NCBI GenBank assembly: GCA_021783135.1
Contig: JAJXUE010000004.1
Location: forward strand, 47,498-111,497
DNA: 64,000 nucleotides
Direction of reading: 5' to 3'
DNA from: Bacillota bacterium
GTDB taxonomy: Bacteria > Bacillota > Desulfitobacteriia > Desulfitobacteriales > JAJXUE01
The position numbers were made by a program, and so were the translations under genes. Positions 18,968 through 28,242 of this stretch are shown here, in pieces (the first letter of the stretch is position 1; each line of letters begins with the position of its first letter). The notes under the pieces are model-generated. The model did no database searches. It was not told the DNA's origin and saw only the letters and a program-made list of their open reading frames with translations.

Positions 18968-19660
18968 ATGTTACTGGTTATCGTACGTACACTTGTACTG
19001 TTTGCCTTGGTCGTCGTAGTTATGCGCTTGATGGGCAAAAGGCAAGTTGGCCAACTCCAACCGTATGAATTAGTGGTTGTAATTTTGATATCTGAATTGG
19101 CCTCAGTCCCGATGGAGGATACAGGCATACCCCTTTTCGCCGGAGTCATACCGATTTTGCTTTTACTCATGGCCAGTATTACCATATCCTACGTTTCCTT
19201 AAAAAGCGAACGGGCGCGGGCCATAATCTGTGGCAAACCCACGGTTGTGATTGATCGGGGCCAAATCATGTACCAAGACATGGAAAAGTTACGTTACAGT
19301 ATGACCGACATGCTCGAACAACTGAGAATTAAGAACATACCAAACATCAGCGATGTCGAATTTGCCATTCTCGAGACCAACGGTGAGCTCAGCATCATTC
19401 CCAAATCACAAAAAAGGCCGGTAATTCCTGAAGATTTACAGTTGGCTACAAAGTACGAGGGTTTACCATTTACCTTGATTTTGGACGGCAAAGTGAAAAC
19501 ACAAAATTTGGCTAAAGCGAAATTGGACAGGCAGTGGTTGGATAATGAATTAAAGCGTTACAATGTTACGAGCATATCACAAGTTGTAGTGGCTAGTTTA
19601 GATTCTACCGGCAAACTGTTCGTTCAGGCCAAAAACTCGGACGCAAAAATTTTACACTAG
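18968..19660 (+). CDS. DUF421 (YetF/YdfS-type) membrane protein
   Basis: MRLMGKRQVGQLQPYELVVVILISELASVPMED; GAAAGGAG before ATG at 18968. Confidence 0.9.
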   Translation: MLLVIVRTLVLFALVVVVMRLMGKRQVGQLQPYELVVVILISELASVPMEDTGIPLFAGVIPILLLLMASITISYVSLKSERARAIICGKPTVVIDRGQIMYQDMEKLRYSMTDMLEQLRIKNIPNISDVEFAILETNGELSIIPKSQKRPVIPEDLQLATKYEGLPFTLILDGKVKTQNLAKAKLDRQWLDNELKRYNVTSISQVVVASLDSTGKLFVQAKNSDAKILH

Positions 19661-19673
19661 GCAGGTGGTGGCA

Positions 19674-20054
19674 ATGCGGACTATTACCTACGTCGGAATC
19701 GGTTTTATATTATTAGTGGCTTTATCCATATACTCGTACATGGCGCTAAGCACTTCCGCACGTAATTTAGGTGGCAGTCTTAACTCTATTGAAGCATCTA
19801 TTGCTCAGGATAATTGGCGTCAGGCAAGCCAGAGCTTACGCGTAACCCAAACAGTCTGGGCAAGAGATAAAAGCTGGTGGTCCCTGCTCGTTGATCATCG
19901 TGAGATCGACACTATCGACATCACCCTGCAGCGTCTGGAAAAATACGTCGCCGGGAAGGGACGTATCTTGGCCATGGGCGAATTATCTACGTTAGAAGGA
20001 TTAATGGACCATATGTCCGACAAGGAAGCCTTAAATTTAAAAAACATTTTATAA
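19674..20054 (+). CDS. DUF4363 family protein
   Basis: Short TM protein following DUF421 gene; WWSLLVDHREIDTIDITLQRLEKYV. Confidence 0.65.
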   Translation: MRTITYVGIGFILLVALSIYSYMALSTSARNLGGSLNSIEASIAQDNWRQASQSLRVTQTVWARDKSWWSLLVDHREIDTIDITLQRLEKYVAGKGRILAMGELSTLEGLMDHMSDKEALNLKNIL

Positions 20055-20138
20055 TTTAGCTAGCCCGCGTAGACTACTTGACTGATAGTACACTCTCCCC
20101 TATTATGATAAATGAACCAGTGTTCGGGGGGATTGAGT

Positions 20139-20702
20139 ATGGACTTGGATTACAGACAGCGTATTCTAGCTGCTGGCGCAGAGGAATTCCACATTAAAGG
20201 TTTTAACGCTGCAGACATGCGCTCCATTGCCGCGCGAGCCTCCACTGCAGTAGGCACGATCTACAACCATTTTCCCGATAAGCTTAGCTTGTTCCATGCG
20301 ATCGCTTGGGAACAATGGCAACGTTTAGAACAAAAGGTGCAAGAAATATCCGCTTCAGACCACGCATTCCGACATAAGCTCTATTGCATTGGTGAATTAC
20401 ATCTTCAATTTACTGACCAACATCGCGCCGTTTTTCGCGCCATTACCGCTTCCTCATTTGATATGTCGCACAACCCAAAGGGCGGCTTTCCGAATGAACT
20501 GCTTGAGCCCTATCTCCGCCTTTTAGCCCAAACGTTCGCAGAACAAGCAGGGTCTAATGCCGATGATTTACGCATTAAACAGCTAGCTGCTTTATTTTTT
20601 TCCGGTCTAGCCCTATTTCCCGCAATACTGCCGGATCACCGACAAGAACATCTTGAGTTTTTAATCAGCGTAATTGAATCCAGTCTCGCTACCAATCTCT
20701 AA
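20139..20702 (+). CDS. TetR/AcrR family transcriptional regulator
   Basis: YRQRILAAGAEEFHIKGFNAADMRSIAARASTAVGTIYNHFPDKLSLFHAI. Confidence 0.9.
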   Translation: MDLDYRQRILAAGAEEFHIKGFNAADMRSIAARASTAVGTIYNHFPDKLSLFHAIAWEQWQRLEQKVQEISASDHAFRHKLYCIGELHLQFTDQHRAVFRAITASSFDMSHNPKGGFPNELLEPYLRLLAQTFAEQAGSNADDLRIKQLAALFFSGLALFPAILPDHRQEHLEFLISVIESSLATNL

Positions 20703-20705
20703 CAT

Positions 20706-20754
20706 AAAAAAAAGCTAATCCCCTGACTTACCTGCCCGGGGATTAGCTTTTTAT
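20706..20754. terminator. Bidirectional terminator
   Basis: AAAAAAAGCTAATCCCC...GGGGATTAGCTTTTT. Confidence 0.8.
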
Positions 20755-20771
20755 ATTAATAGAGGGAAAAC

Positions 20772-21368
20772 TTATTTGCCTGAACGGGAACCAACAGGCA
20801 GAACTGCCCGACCGTATAGAGGATTAATAATACCGGCTGCTGAGGCGTACCACGCACATGCTGCAGTGATTAGACCGAAGATACCACCCGGAACACTGGA
20901 GATGAAACCAAAGTTTGCTAAGTCTAAAAGAATAAAAGTAATCATAAGGAAACTAAAAACTGCTAAAAGTGCATTGTTGATTCGGAAGGTACCAATCCAC
21001 ATGTAAAACGTGAAGATGGTAAATGCGGTTAAAAATAACCCCAACGCATAATCAACTGAAGTGCCTAAATCAATTAATTTAAGGCCTAACAAAATGATAA
21101 CACTTGCCAAGGATAACCAGAAAGCACCATAAGAAGTAAAGGCTACTGCCCCAAATGTATTGTTTTTCTTAAACTCCCACATTCCTGCCAACATTTGGGC
21201 AATACCGCCATAAAACAAGGCCAAAGGAACGAAAAGGGTACCGATTGCAGCTGGAACGAGATGGGCATTAGACATACTGAGAATAAATGTAGTTAGTGCA
21301 AAACCGGCAAGACCTAACGGGCCGGGGTCTCCAATGGCGCTTTCACGAATTTCATAAACATCTGCCAT
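20772..21368 (-). CDS. Acetate uptake transporter (GPR1/FUN34/YaaH, SatP-like)
   Basis: DPGPLGLAGFALTTFILSMSNAHL...FYGGIAQMLAGMWEFKKNNTFGAVAFTSYGAFWLS. Confidence 0.95.
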   Translation of the reverse strand: MADVYEIRESAIGDPGPLGLAGFALTTFILSMSNAHLVPAAIGTLFVPLALFYGGIAQMLAGMWEFKKNNTFGAVAFTSYGAFWLSLASVIILLGLKLIDLGTSVDYALGLFLTAFTIFTFYMWIGTFRINNALLAVFSFLMITFILLDLANFGFISSVPGGIFGLITAACAWYASAAGIINPLYGRAVLPVGSRSGK

Positions 21369-21670
21369 AAATATAATTCCTCCTCGTTTCTCGGCGGCTT
21401 AACCAAATTCAACTGCATCATCGCGAATTAGCCGTTGCTTCGGTTAACTCCACCTTTTTTAAAGTATGATTAGTCCTTACCATAATTATAGCGATAATCT
21501 GGTGAATTTTAAGAAGATTCTGTCTAAATGCACAATTTGCGGTGTCAAATGAATGTATTTGCCTGCGAACGGTTCGGCAGCTATACCCAAAAATGTAAAA
21601 ACACTGTCCCTAGGAGCGATAAATTGCCCCGAGACAGGGTCTTAAGACCTCCTTATTGTCACGCTTGCGC

Positions 21671-22400
21671 CTAGAATTGTTCAGAAACGAGCTTAGCTTG
21701 GCTAAACAAGTGCAAATAATCGCGACCACCGGCTTTGGAATCAGTGCCGGACAGGTTAAATCCGCCAAATAGATGAGCTCCTACCAGCGCGCCGGTACAT
21801 TTGCGATTAAAGTAGAGGTTGCCACAGTGCATACCCACTCTCGCCTGCTCCAAATGGTTCCGGTCGTTACTATATAGTGAACCGGTTAACCCATAGGCAG
21901 TTCCGTTGAAAATTGTTATCGCCTCCTCAAAGCTTACCGCCTTGATTATCGCCAGCACCGTCCAAATATCTCCTCTTGCGCAAGCCTGGCCTCGGGATTT
22001 ACGCCGGAAAAAACCGTCGGCATGAGATAGTATCCGTTGCCCGGAGCCGCATGCCCGCCAATCTCCAGCTTGCCCTCTGTTTTGCCTCCATTAATATAGT
22101 TAAGTATTTTTTGCTGCGCTATAGCGTCAATCACCGGTCCTATCAAGTAGTTTTTCTCAGCCTGTCCCACTTTCAGCTTACGTACGCGGTCCAATACAAG
22201 TTGTAAGACTACATCCTGGTGCACAATCGCGCGTGAACCAGCTGAACACTTCTGGCCTTGAAAGCCAAAGGCAGATTGGCTTTTATCTAAAATATCCAGA
22301 CAGATGTGTGTATTAGCTTCAGCTTCTGCTGCACATGTAATGAATTCACCTAAATGATCTATTGTCGTTATCAACAGCCTATGTTTAACATGTTTAAACA
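21671..22400 (-). pseudogene. Delta-1-pyrroline-5-carboxylate dehydrogenase remnant (5'-truncated, frameshifted)
   Basis: SAFGFQGQKCSAGSRAIVHQDVV...[22 protein letters not shown] | frameshift | [32 protein letters not shown]...[27 protein letters not shown] lacks one base relative to expected GGACCGGTGCTGG. Confidence 0.85.
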
Positions 22401-22530
22401 TAGGTATGGACTTTTGCCCTGCCGTACATAATATTTTTTGTCCACGTGCCACTGCCTCCATCGTATAATTTCGTTCTTTATAACGAAAACTACAATATGA
22501 AACACTGATGCTTGATAAGGAGTGATTTCT

Positions 22531-22740
22531 GTGCAATTAAACCAAGAGACAATTAACGATGTCAAAGACGGCGAATCACTACGCAAAGCTTTACTTGAAG
22601 CCGAAGTAGTGGGAAAGAAGTGCCGCCTGTACGCCAGCATTGCTCAAGATGGTGGTGTGCGTAGCCTATTCGAAAATACGGCTCATGAGATGGACACCGC
22701 AATCGAAAAAATGAAAAAAATAACCCCCCGGTACATGTAG
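22531..22740 (+). CDS. Small helical protein (DUF1657/rubrerythrin-like?)
   Basis: GTG start after AAGGAGTG: MQLNQETINDVKDGESLRKALLEAEVVGKKCRLYASIAQDGG. Confidence 0.55.
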   Translation: MQLNQETINDVKDGESLRKALLEAEVVGKKCRLYASIAQDGGVRSLFENTAHEMDTAIEKMKKITPRYM

Positions 22741-22761
22741 CGCACGAAAGGAGAATATGTA

Positions 22762-22968
22762 ATGGAAATTCGATCTTCGATGAACGATTTGGATATGCTA
22801 ATCGATTATGAAAAGGATAGCCGTCTAGCCGCAGTGGCCTATTTAAGTACAGCCGAAGAAGCCCACGACCCCGAACTTAAAGACCTGTTTTTGCTTTTTT
22901 CCAATCGAGCTATGAAACACCAAGATAATTACCTCGAGATGATTAAGAAAATCGGTGGGGAAGTATAG
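22762..22968 (+). CDS. Small helical CotF/rubrerythrin-like protein
   Basis: MEIRSSMNDLDMLIDYEKDSRLAAVAYLSTAEEAHDPELKDLFLLFSNRAMKHQDNYLEMIKK; RBS AAAGGAG. Confidence 0.55.
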   Translation: MEIRSSMNDLDMLIDYEKDSRLAAVAYLSTAEEAHDPELKDLFLLFSNRAMKHQDNYLEMIKKIGGEV

Positions 22969-23007
22969 TCGCCAAGGAATTACACTTCGTACCAAACAAA
23001 AAATTAA

Positions 23008-23029
23008 AGCGCTCCCAATCGGGAGCGCT
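23008..23029. terminator. Terminator hairpin
   Basis: AGCGCTCCCaatcGGGAGCGCT. Confidence 0.7.
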
Positions 23030-23037
23030 AAATATTT

Positions 23038-23244
23038 TTAGCTCATATGTCCTGCATCAAGCGGTCTTTGCGTGCGATAATAATCTCTAAAATCTTCCAG
23101 CGTAAATGTTGCTCCTTTACCTTTCTGTTCGACTGACACCTTACGATCCGTGGGGTTAAAGCCAATAAACTTCATGCCAAGATTTTTGGCCATATGGCTC
23201 AACTCAATGCGCAACCCTCTACCTAAATCTGTCAAAACATCCAC
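23038..23244 (-). CDS. Hypothetical protein (68 aa)
   Basis: Intact ORF between terminator hairpin and intergenic region. Confidence 0.5.
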   Translation of the reverse strand: MDVLTDLGRGLRIELSHMAKNLGMKFIGFNPTDRKVSVEQKGKGATFTLEDFRDYYRTQRPLDAGHMS

Positions 23245-23428
23245 GCACCTCTCGTCAATATTTCACTGACAATTACCAGTCTAAAGCTAGGTTTAATCGC
23301 CTCCTCTCGTGAGATCAGTATATTGTTAATATACACTTAATAATTCTGCAAAGGGCCAAAATTTCCTGCCGGCAAAGCGGAGCGTAATAAAAAAAACACG
23401 CCCCAAAGTGGCGTGAAAGGTGCACGAA

Positions 23429-23743
23429 TTATAAGCTATTGCCCAAGTCTTGGCGCGTTGGGGCTGGTACCGGCGGTGTCACATTGTTGTCGCCAGCAAG
23501 TCCGTCCAGCAAATCAGCAGCTTTTTTGAGACCTTGCTTAACAGTGCCAAAATATACCGCTTGGTGCTGACTATCGGTCAGGGTACGCAATTCCTGCTTG
23601 ACCGAGCGAGCTCCGGCAACTAATGGATCAGGACTTTTCTGTCCTGTTTGCAGCACGTTACTTACCGGCTGTAAATCAATCAAGTATGCTCCGACTATCA
23701 CTACCACCAAGATCATGCCAATCAATTTAAGTATTGACTTCAT
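23429..23743 (-). CDS. Hypothetical secreted/membrane-anchored protein
   Basis: N-terminal signal/TM MKSILKLIGMILVVVIVGAYLID. Confidence 0.55.
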   Translation of the reverse strand: MKSILKLIGMILVVVIVGAYLIDLQPVSNVLQTGQKSPDPLVAGARSVKQELRTLTDSQHQAVYFGTVKQGLKKAADLLDGLAGDNNVTPPVPAPTRQDLGNSL

Positions 23744-23863
23744 ACCATCCGCTTCCTTTATTCACTATGGTTTGATATTCACTATGTATTACCATTATTT
23801 CCTAATCATTTAGATTTTATACATGAGTATCTCTAATTTCGTGGAAACTTGCTCCTTAAAATC

Positions 23864-23955
23864 AAGAAAAGCTCGCATTGATTTCCTCTACGCGCGCTTT
23901 TCCTCGTACTACCTTCCGCTGCCTTAGCCTGGTTGCGAGATTATACTTTCTGCTA
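23864..23955 (+). repeat. Dispersed intergenic repeat, copy 3
   Basis: AAAAGCTCGCATTGATTTCCTCTACGCGCGCTTTTCCTCGTACTACCTTCCGCTGCCTTAGCCTGGTTGCGAGATTATACTTTCTG. Confidence 0.8.
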
Positions 23956-24017
23956 GTATGAAAATAACGCTGTGGTAAAGCGCTATTCTCACATAATATT
24001 CAGTAATAGTGCTTTTG

Positions 24018-24158
24018 TTAACCCCACATCCACCTAAAGATGTAATAACCTAAGTAGGCAACTGCAACGATGGCGACAACGTGCAACACCCACCAACCGG
24101 AACGGAGAAATCCAAAGGTTCCCATATCTATCCGGTCGCGAATATCTTCATCTGGCAT
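24018..24158 (-). CDS. 46-aa single-TM microprotein (not in ORF track)
   Basis: MPDEDIRDRIDMGTFGFLRSGWWVLHVVAIVAVAYLGYYIFRWMWG*; RBS GAAAGGAGGG; paralog-like to 6437-6553. Confidence 0.75.
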   Translation of the reverse strand: MPDEDIRDRIDMGTFGFLRSGWWVLHVVAIVAVAYLGYYIFRWMWG

Positions 24159-24231
24159 ACTAATCCCTCCTTTCAGAGGATAGTATTTACCATTAACGCA
24201 TGAATTATGCTACTTTTTTTCACATTTCGCT

Positions 24232-25275
24232 TTAGACCCTGGTTTGCAGTCTGTACTCAGAGGGAGTGATACCCTCATGCTTCTTAAATACAGATGCAAA
24301 ATAGCTATTACAACTAAAGCCTGACCGCGCCGCAATCTTCTCAATTGTTTCTTCTGACAGCCACAAGAGGCTTTTAGCGGCTTTAATGCGTTCTTGCACC
24401 AAGTATTCGGAGAAGCTCACACCCGTCATTTTACGAAAAATGCGGCTGAAATAGGCAGGGCTCAAATGTACCTGCGCTGCTACCTGATTAAGCGAAAGTT
24501 CAAGGGCAAAGTTATGGGCAATAAATTCAATAGCTTTATGTACAATCGCTTGGTCATGGGAGGGATGCCGCTTGGACAGGATGTCTAAACATTGGACAAA
24601 TACGGCCTCGCACCACTCCTGTACTGTGATCAAATCTGTTACGGCTGGTAAGCTTTCAACTGACTCCTGTTCCAACCGAGCCAATTCTCCCGGTTCAACC
24701 CCTTCCGCCACAAGCGTTTGTTCTGAAATTACCAGCAACCGCCAGGCAAAGGAATGCAAAAATTCCGGCCTAGACTGCGCTAAGCTACCCGTCGCTTGCA
24801 GCAATCGACGCACCTCGCGTTTACCCTCCATTAGATTGCCAAACCTGATTTGCGCTACATAATCAGATAGATCCGGCATCGACAACGGGTGAAAGGTGTT
24901 ACGTTCTTTACGTTCCAGCAGCTGTTGTACCGCCTGGATCAGCTCACGTGGTTGGACAGGCTTAAGGAGATAATCCGCTGCCTGTGCCTTAATTGCTTGT
25001 TGGGAGTAGGTGAATTTGCCATATGCTGTTAGTATAATCACCTGAGTAGCGGGATAAAGCTCTTTGACCTTTTTGGTCGCCTCTATGCCGTCAATCCCAG
25101 GCATTTTGATGTCCATTATGATTAAATCCGGCCTGACGCGCGACATTACCTCCAAACACTCCCTGCCATTAGTCGCTTCACCGACTATCTCCAGCGGCAG
25201 ACCACTATTTAAGAGGGTAAAACCAAGCACCTTGCGTTCAAGTTCCTCATCATCCACCAATAATACCTTAAACAA
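24232..25275 (-). CDS. Response regulator with AraC-type HTH output
   Basis: VLLVDDEELERKVLGFTL...LIIMDIKMPGIDG...FAHNFALELSLNQVAAQVHLSPAYFSRIFRKMTGVSFSEYL (HTH AraC). Confidence 0.93.
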   Translation of the reverse strand: MFKVLLVDDEELERKVLGFTLLNSGLPLEIVGEATNGRECLEVMSRVRPDLIIMDIKMPGIDGIEATKKVKELYPATQVIILTAYGKFTYSQQAIKAQAADYLLKPVQPRELIQAVQQLLERKERNTFHPLSMPDLSDYVAQIRFGNLMEGKREVRRLLQATGSLAQSRPEFLHSFAWRLLVISEQTLVAEGVEPGELARLEQESVESLPAVTDLITVQEWCEAVFVQCLDILSKRHPSHDQAIVHKAIEFIAHNFALELSLNQVAAQVHLSPAYFSRIFRKMTGVSFSEYLVQERIKAAKSLLWLSEETIEKIAARSGFSCNSYFASVFKKHEGITPSEYRLQTRV

Positions 25276-25511
25276 ACAGACAACCTCCTGCTAACAAGCA
25301 TATCATCAGCTTTAATTATACTATTTAAATTATGATATGCGCAGCCGCAAAGGTATTAGGGCGCATAATTTTATTACTCTACCGCATGAAATCTAAAACT
25401 CCCGCGAAAAGTCTGACAATATTATTTAACAACTGCACATAGTTTTGACTGGAAAATTCACAAAATTGTGCGATGATTAGAATATAGCTTGCGTTCAATG
25501 AGAGAGGAGTC

Positions 25512-26654
25512 TTGAAAATGATTATTGGCGTACCGAAAGAAATAAAAAACAACGAAAACCGAGTCGCACTCACTCCGGCAGGGGTAGAGGCTTTCCGTAA
25601 AACAGGACACAAGGTAGTAATTGAAACCTCCGCCGGTACAGGTAGTTCCATTGACGATGCTGAATTCGTTGCTGCCGGAGCGGAAATCCTGGCCACTGCC
25701 ACGGAAGTTTTTGCTGCGGCAGACATGCTTATTAAGGTTAAGGAACCGCTGGCCTCGGAATATGCCTTATTTAAAGACGGACAAATGTTGTTCACTTATT
25801 TACATTTAGCACCTGAACCGGAATTGACTCATGCTCTGCTCCAAAAAAACATCATAGGAATTGCCTATGAAACAGTCCGACCTTCCGACAACACCCTCCC
25901 TTTGCTGTCCCCGATGAGTGAAGTAGCTGGTCGGATGAGTGTGCAAATTGGGGCGCAATTTTTAGAAAAGCCACATGGTGGTAAGGGTGTGTTGTTGGGT
26001 GGTGTTCCAGGTGTGCCGGCAGCGAAAGTGACCATTGTCGGTGGAGGCATCGTCGGTACTAACGCCGCGAAAATAGCGATCGGTATGGGGGCTGATGTCA
26101 CCATTCTTGATCTAAGTCCTGCCCGTTTGCGCTACCTCGATGACATTTTCGGGGCTCGCATTAAAACCTTAATGTCCAATAGTTACAATATTAAGCACGC
26201 AGTAGCAGAGGCTGATTTGTTGATAGGCGCCGTGCTGATTCCCGGAGCCAGAGCACCCAAGTTGGTCAGCGAAGCTATGGTCAAAACGATGCAAGCTGGT
26301 TCCGTGATCGTGGACGTAGCGATTGATCAAGGCGGCTGTATCGAGACAGTTGACCGTGTAACCACCCATTCTGAACCGACATATGAGAAATATGGAGTAA
26401 TCCACTACAGCGTCGCCAACATGCCTGGGGCTGTGGCTCGTACTTCTACCTTTGCCTTGACTAACGCCACCTTGCCCTATGCCTTAAAATTAGCAAATTT
26501 GGGCTATGCAGCTGCCATTAGCACAGATTTGGCGCTAGCCCGCGGCGTAAACGTGTTGCATGGAAAATTGACGATGCAGCCGGTTGCCGAGGCTCTGGGA
26601 CTTCCCTACACCCCGTTAAACGAAGTTACCGATGTTCCGTCGCAAATGTTTTAA
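25512..26654 (+). CDS. ald: Alanine dehydrogenase
   Basis: [36 protein letters not shown]...[28 protein letters not shown]. Confidence 0.97.
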   Translation: MKMIIGVPKEIKNNENRVALTPAGVEAFRKTGHKVVIETSAGTGSSIDDAEFVAAGAEILATATEVFAAADMLIKVKEPLASEYALFKDGQMLFTYLHLAPEPELTHALLQKNIIGIAYETVRPSDNTLPLLSPMSEVAGRMSVQIGAQFLEKPHGGKGVLLGGVPGVPAAKVTIVGGGIVGTNAAKIAIGMGADVTILDLSPARLRYLDDIFGARIKTLMSNSYNIKHAVAEADLLIGAVLIPGARAPKLVSEAMVKTMQAGSVIVDVAIDQGGCIETVDRVTTHSEPTYEKYGVIHYSVANMPGAVARTSTFALTNATLPYALKLANLGYAAAISTDLALARGVNVLHGKLTMQPVAEALGLPYTPLNEVTDVPSQMF

Positions 26655-26662
26655 CCTTGTTC

Positions 26663-26686
26663 GGACCGCACTCGCGGTCCTTTTTT
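26663..26686 (+). terminator. Intrinsic terminator of ald
   Basis: GGACCGCactcGCGGTCCTTTTTT. Confidence 0.85.
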
Positions 26687-26687
26687 G

Positions 26688-26703
26688 TACTATCTTCCGC
26701 TGG
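26688..26703 (+). repeat. Partial copy of dispersed repeat core
   Basis: GTACTATCTTCCGCTG. Confidence 0.55.
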
Positions 26704-26890
26704 GGTCGAGTTTTCTTTCTGCTCCGTTCAGCAGACTACAGCGCCTAGCATACTTTTCGGTTCGCTTCATCACTTCCGCAAACGTAGCCATAAATTGGGC
26801 GCGAGCATGCGTGCTCTCGTTCGGGCGCTCACCGTGTATGCTAACGGCGCCTCCGTAATGCTTCTCTGCACAGAAAGTAAACTCACCCTT
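26703..26890. repeat. ~185-nt imperfect inverted repeat (MITE-like element or structured RNA)
   Basis: GGGTCGAGTTTTCTTTCTGC...GCGCCTAGCATAC pairs with GTATGCTAACGGCGCC...GCACAGAAAGTAAACTCACCC. Confidence 0.6.
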
Positions 26891-26999
26891 TAGCTAAGCG
26901 GCCCCAGAGGGAAATTGATGCGTGACCCAGGTGGAGGCAAGCACCGCAGCTTGCCACTATCCATATCTTACCATATAAGGGTAAAGGAGGATGGTTTGG

Positions 27000-27269
27000 G
27001 TGGGTATATTCTTTACTTTACTTCGCATCTTTTATGCCGGTACTATGGCTGTCTATCCCAATGTAGGTATGTTCGGCAACAATGTCATTCAGTGCGTACA
27101 AGCCGGTCGGCGCTTAGGTAATCATTTTGGCCTTATTAAAGGTGGCAGCCTTATTACACCCGGACCACAAACCGAGCAGGGCAATTACGCCTGGTGGCAA
27201 GACGGCATGATTCTAGTTAAAGGCTTGGCACCGTTCGGACAACGGCTCATTCGCGGTAGCGGCAAATAG
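27000..27269 (+). CDS. Hypothetical membrane-associated protein (~89 aa)
   Basis: GGAGG 9 nt before GTG; MGIFFTLLRIFYAGTMAVYPNVGMFGNNVIQCVQAGRRLG. Confidence 0.5.
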   Translation: MGIFFTLLRIFYAGTMAVYPNVGMFGNNVIQCVQAGRRLGNHFGLIKGGSLITPGPQTEQGNYAWWQDGMILVKGLAPFGQRLIRGSGK

Positions 27270-27309
27270 GAGCGCCCTGTCGCTGTGACGACCGGGCGCT
27301 CCTATTTAT
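27268..27309. terminator. Terminator hairpin
   Basis: AGGAGCGCCC...GGGCGCTCCTATTTA. Confidence 0.7.
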
Positions 27310-28220
27310 TATAGTGTTTCACCTCTGGCCCAACGTGCCGCCTCCATCGAATCCTCCTGATAAATCGCACTCAATTTCCATTGCTCGTCCTGCCAGATAA
27401 ACTGCCAAAATTCCGTAAAATAAAGCCTGTTGGTGTCATCGCCCGCTATGACGCGGCCGGATGCATCTACTGTATAATCGATTAAACTGGCAAATATGCG
27501 GGCGACAAAAGTTTCATTACCAGATTCCAGCTCACTGTGCACAAAATCAATGTTCTCAGTACTTAACTCCGGATCCTTAATCATGTTGCGTTCACCCCGC
27601 CCACGCATCGCGGCTATTTTGCTCTCGTAATCTGTCAGCAATTCGGGGGTGAGATATTGTGCGCCCTGACTAAGGTCCTGACGTGACCATGAATCCTGGA
27701 CGTAAAAGAATACCTGATGGACCCTACCGTTAAGCAATCCATAGTCCCAGCGCGGAAATTTCGTGGCGTAATAGTCCATATTTTTACGCGTATAGTTAAT
27801 CGCTTCCCCAAAACGACCTCGTTCGTTACGAATGGGTCGACCGGAAACATCTACCGGCTCACCCGGTAAAGGTTGGTATTGTTGTCGCTGCTGGGTCCGC
27901 CTTGAGTTGAACATTCCCCCACGTCCGAAAATCCGCAAGACGTAGAAGACGATAACTGCCATAACTATGAGGGAAAATATTGAAGAGCCTCCCCCTCCTC
28001 CGCCACCCAGCAAGAAGAACGGAAAGAAGCCGCCGGAAAAACCGCCACCTAAGCCACCTCCGAGCCCGCCGCCACTAAAACCACCACCCAAACCTCCCCC
28101 GCCAAAACCGCCGGAGAAGCTGCCGCCTAAGCCGCCGCCTCCCCGCGCCAGGGCAGTGGAAGCTTGGAGGCCCCAGTATAAAACTGTCGCCCCCAGAATT
28201 CCCCAGCCTCGTGCCTTCAT
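27309..28220 (-). CDS. Tim44-like domain protein with Gly-rich N-terminal segment
   Basis: ARGGGGLGGSFSGGFGGGGLGGG low complexity, TM, then Tim44-like C-term VDFVHSELESGNETFVARIFASLIDYTVD...TEFWQFIWQDEQWKLSAI. Confidence 0.85.
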   Translation of the reverse strand: MKARGWGILGATVLYWGLQASTALARGGGGLGGSFSGGFGGGGLGGGFSGGGLGGGLGGGFSGGFFPFFLLGGGGGGGSSIFSLIVMAVIVFYVLRIFGRGGMFNSRRTQQRQQYQPLPGEPVDVSGRPIRNERGRFGEAINYTRKNMDYYATKFPRWDYGLLNGRVHQVFFYVQDSWSRQDLSQGAQYLTPELLTDYESKIAAMRGRGERNMIKDPELSTENIDFVHSELESGNETFVARIFASLIDYTVDASGRVIAGDDTNRLYFTEFWQFIWQDEQWKLSAIYQEDSMEAARWARGETL

Positions 28221-28242
28221 CTCAATGTCTCACTCCAAACTC

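Noticed and set aside
26657-26893. 78-aa + strand ORF after ald
   Set aside because: Lies across the terminator, repeat core and inverted repeat; no RBS or recognisable protein signature.
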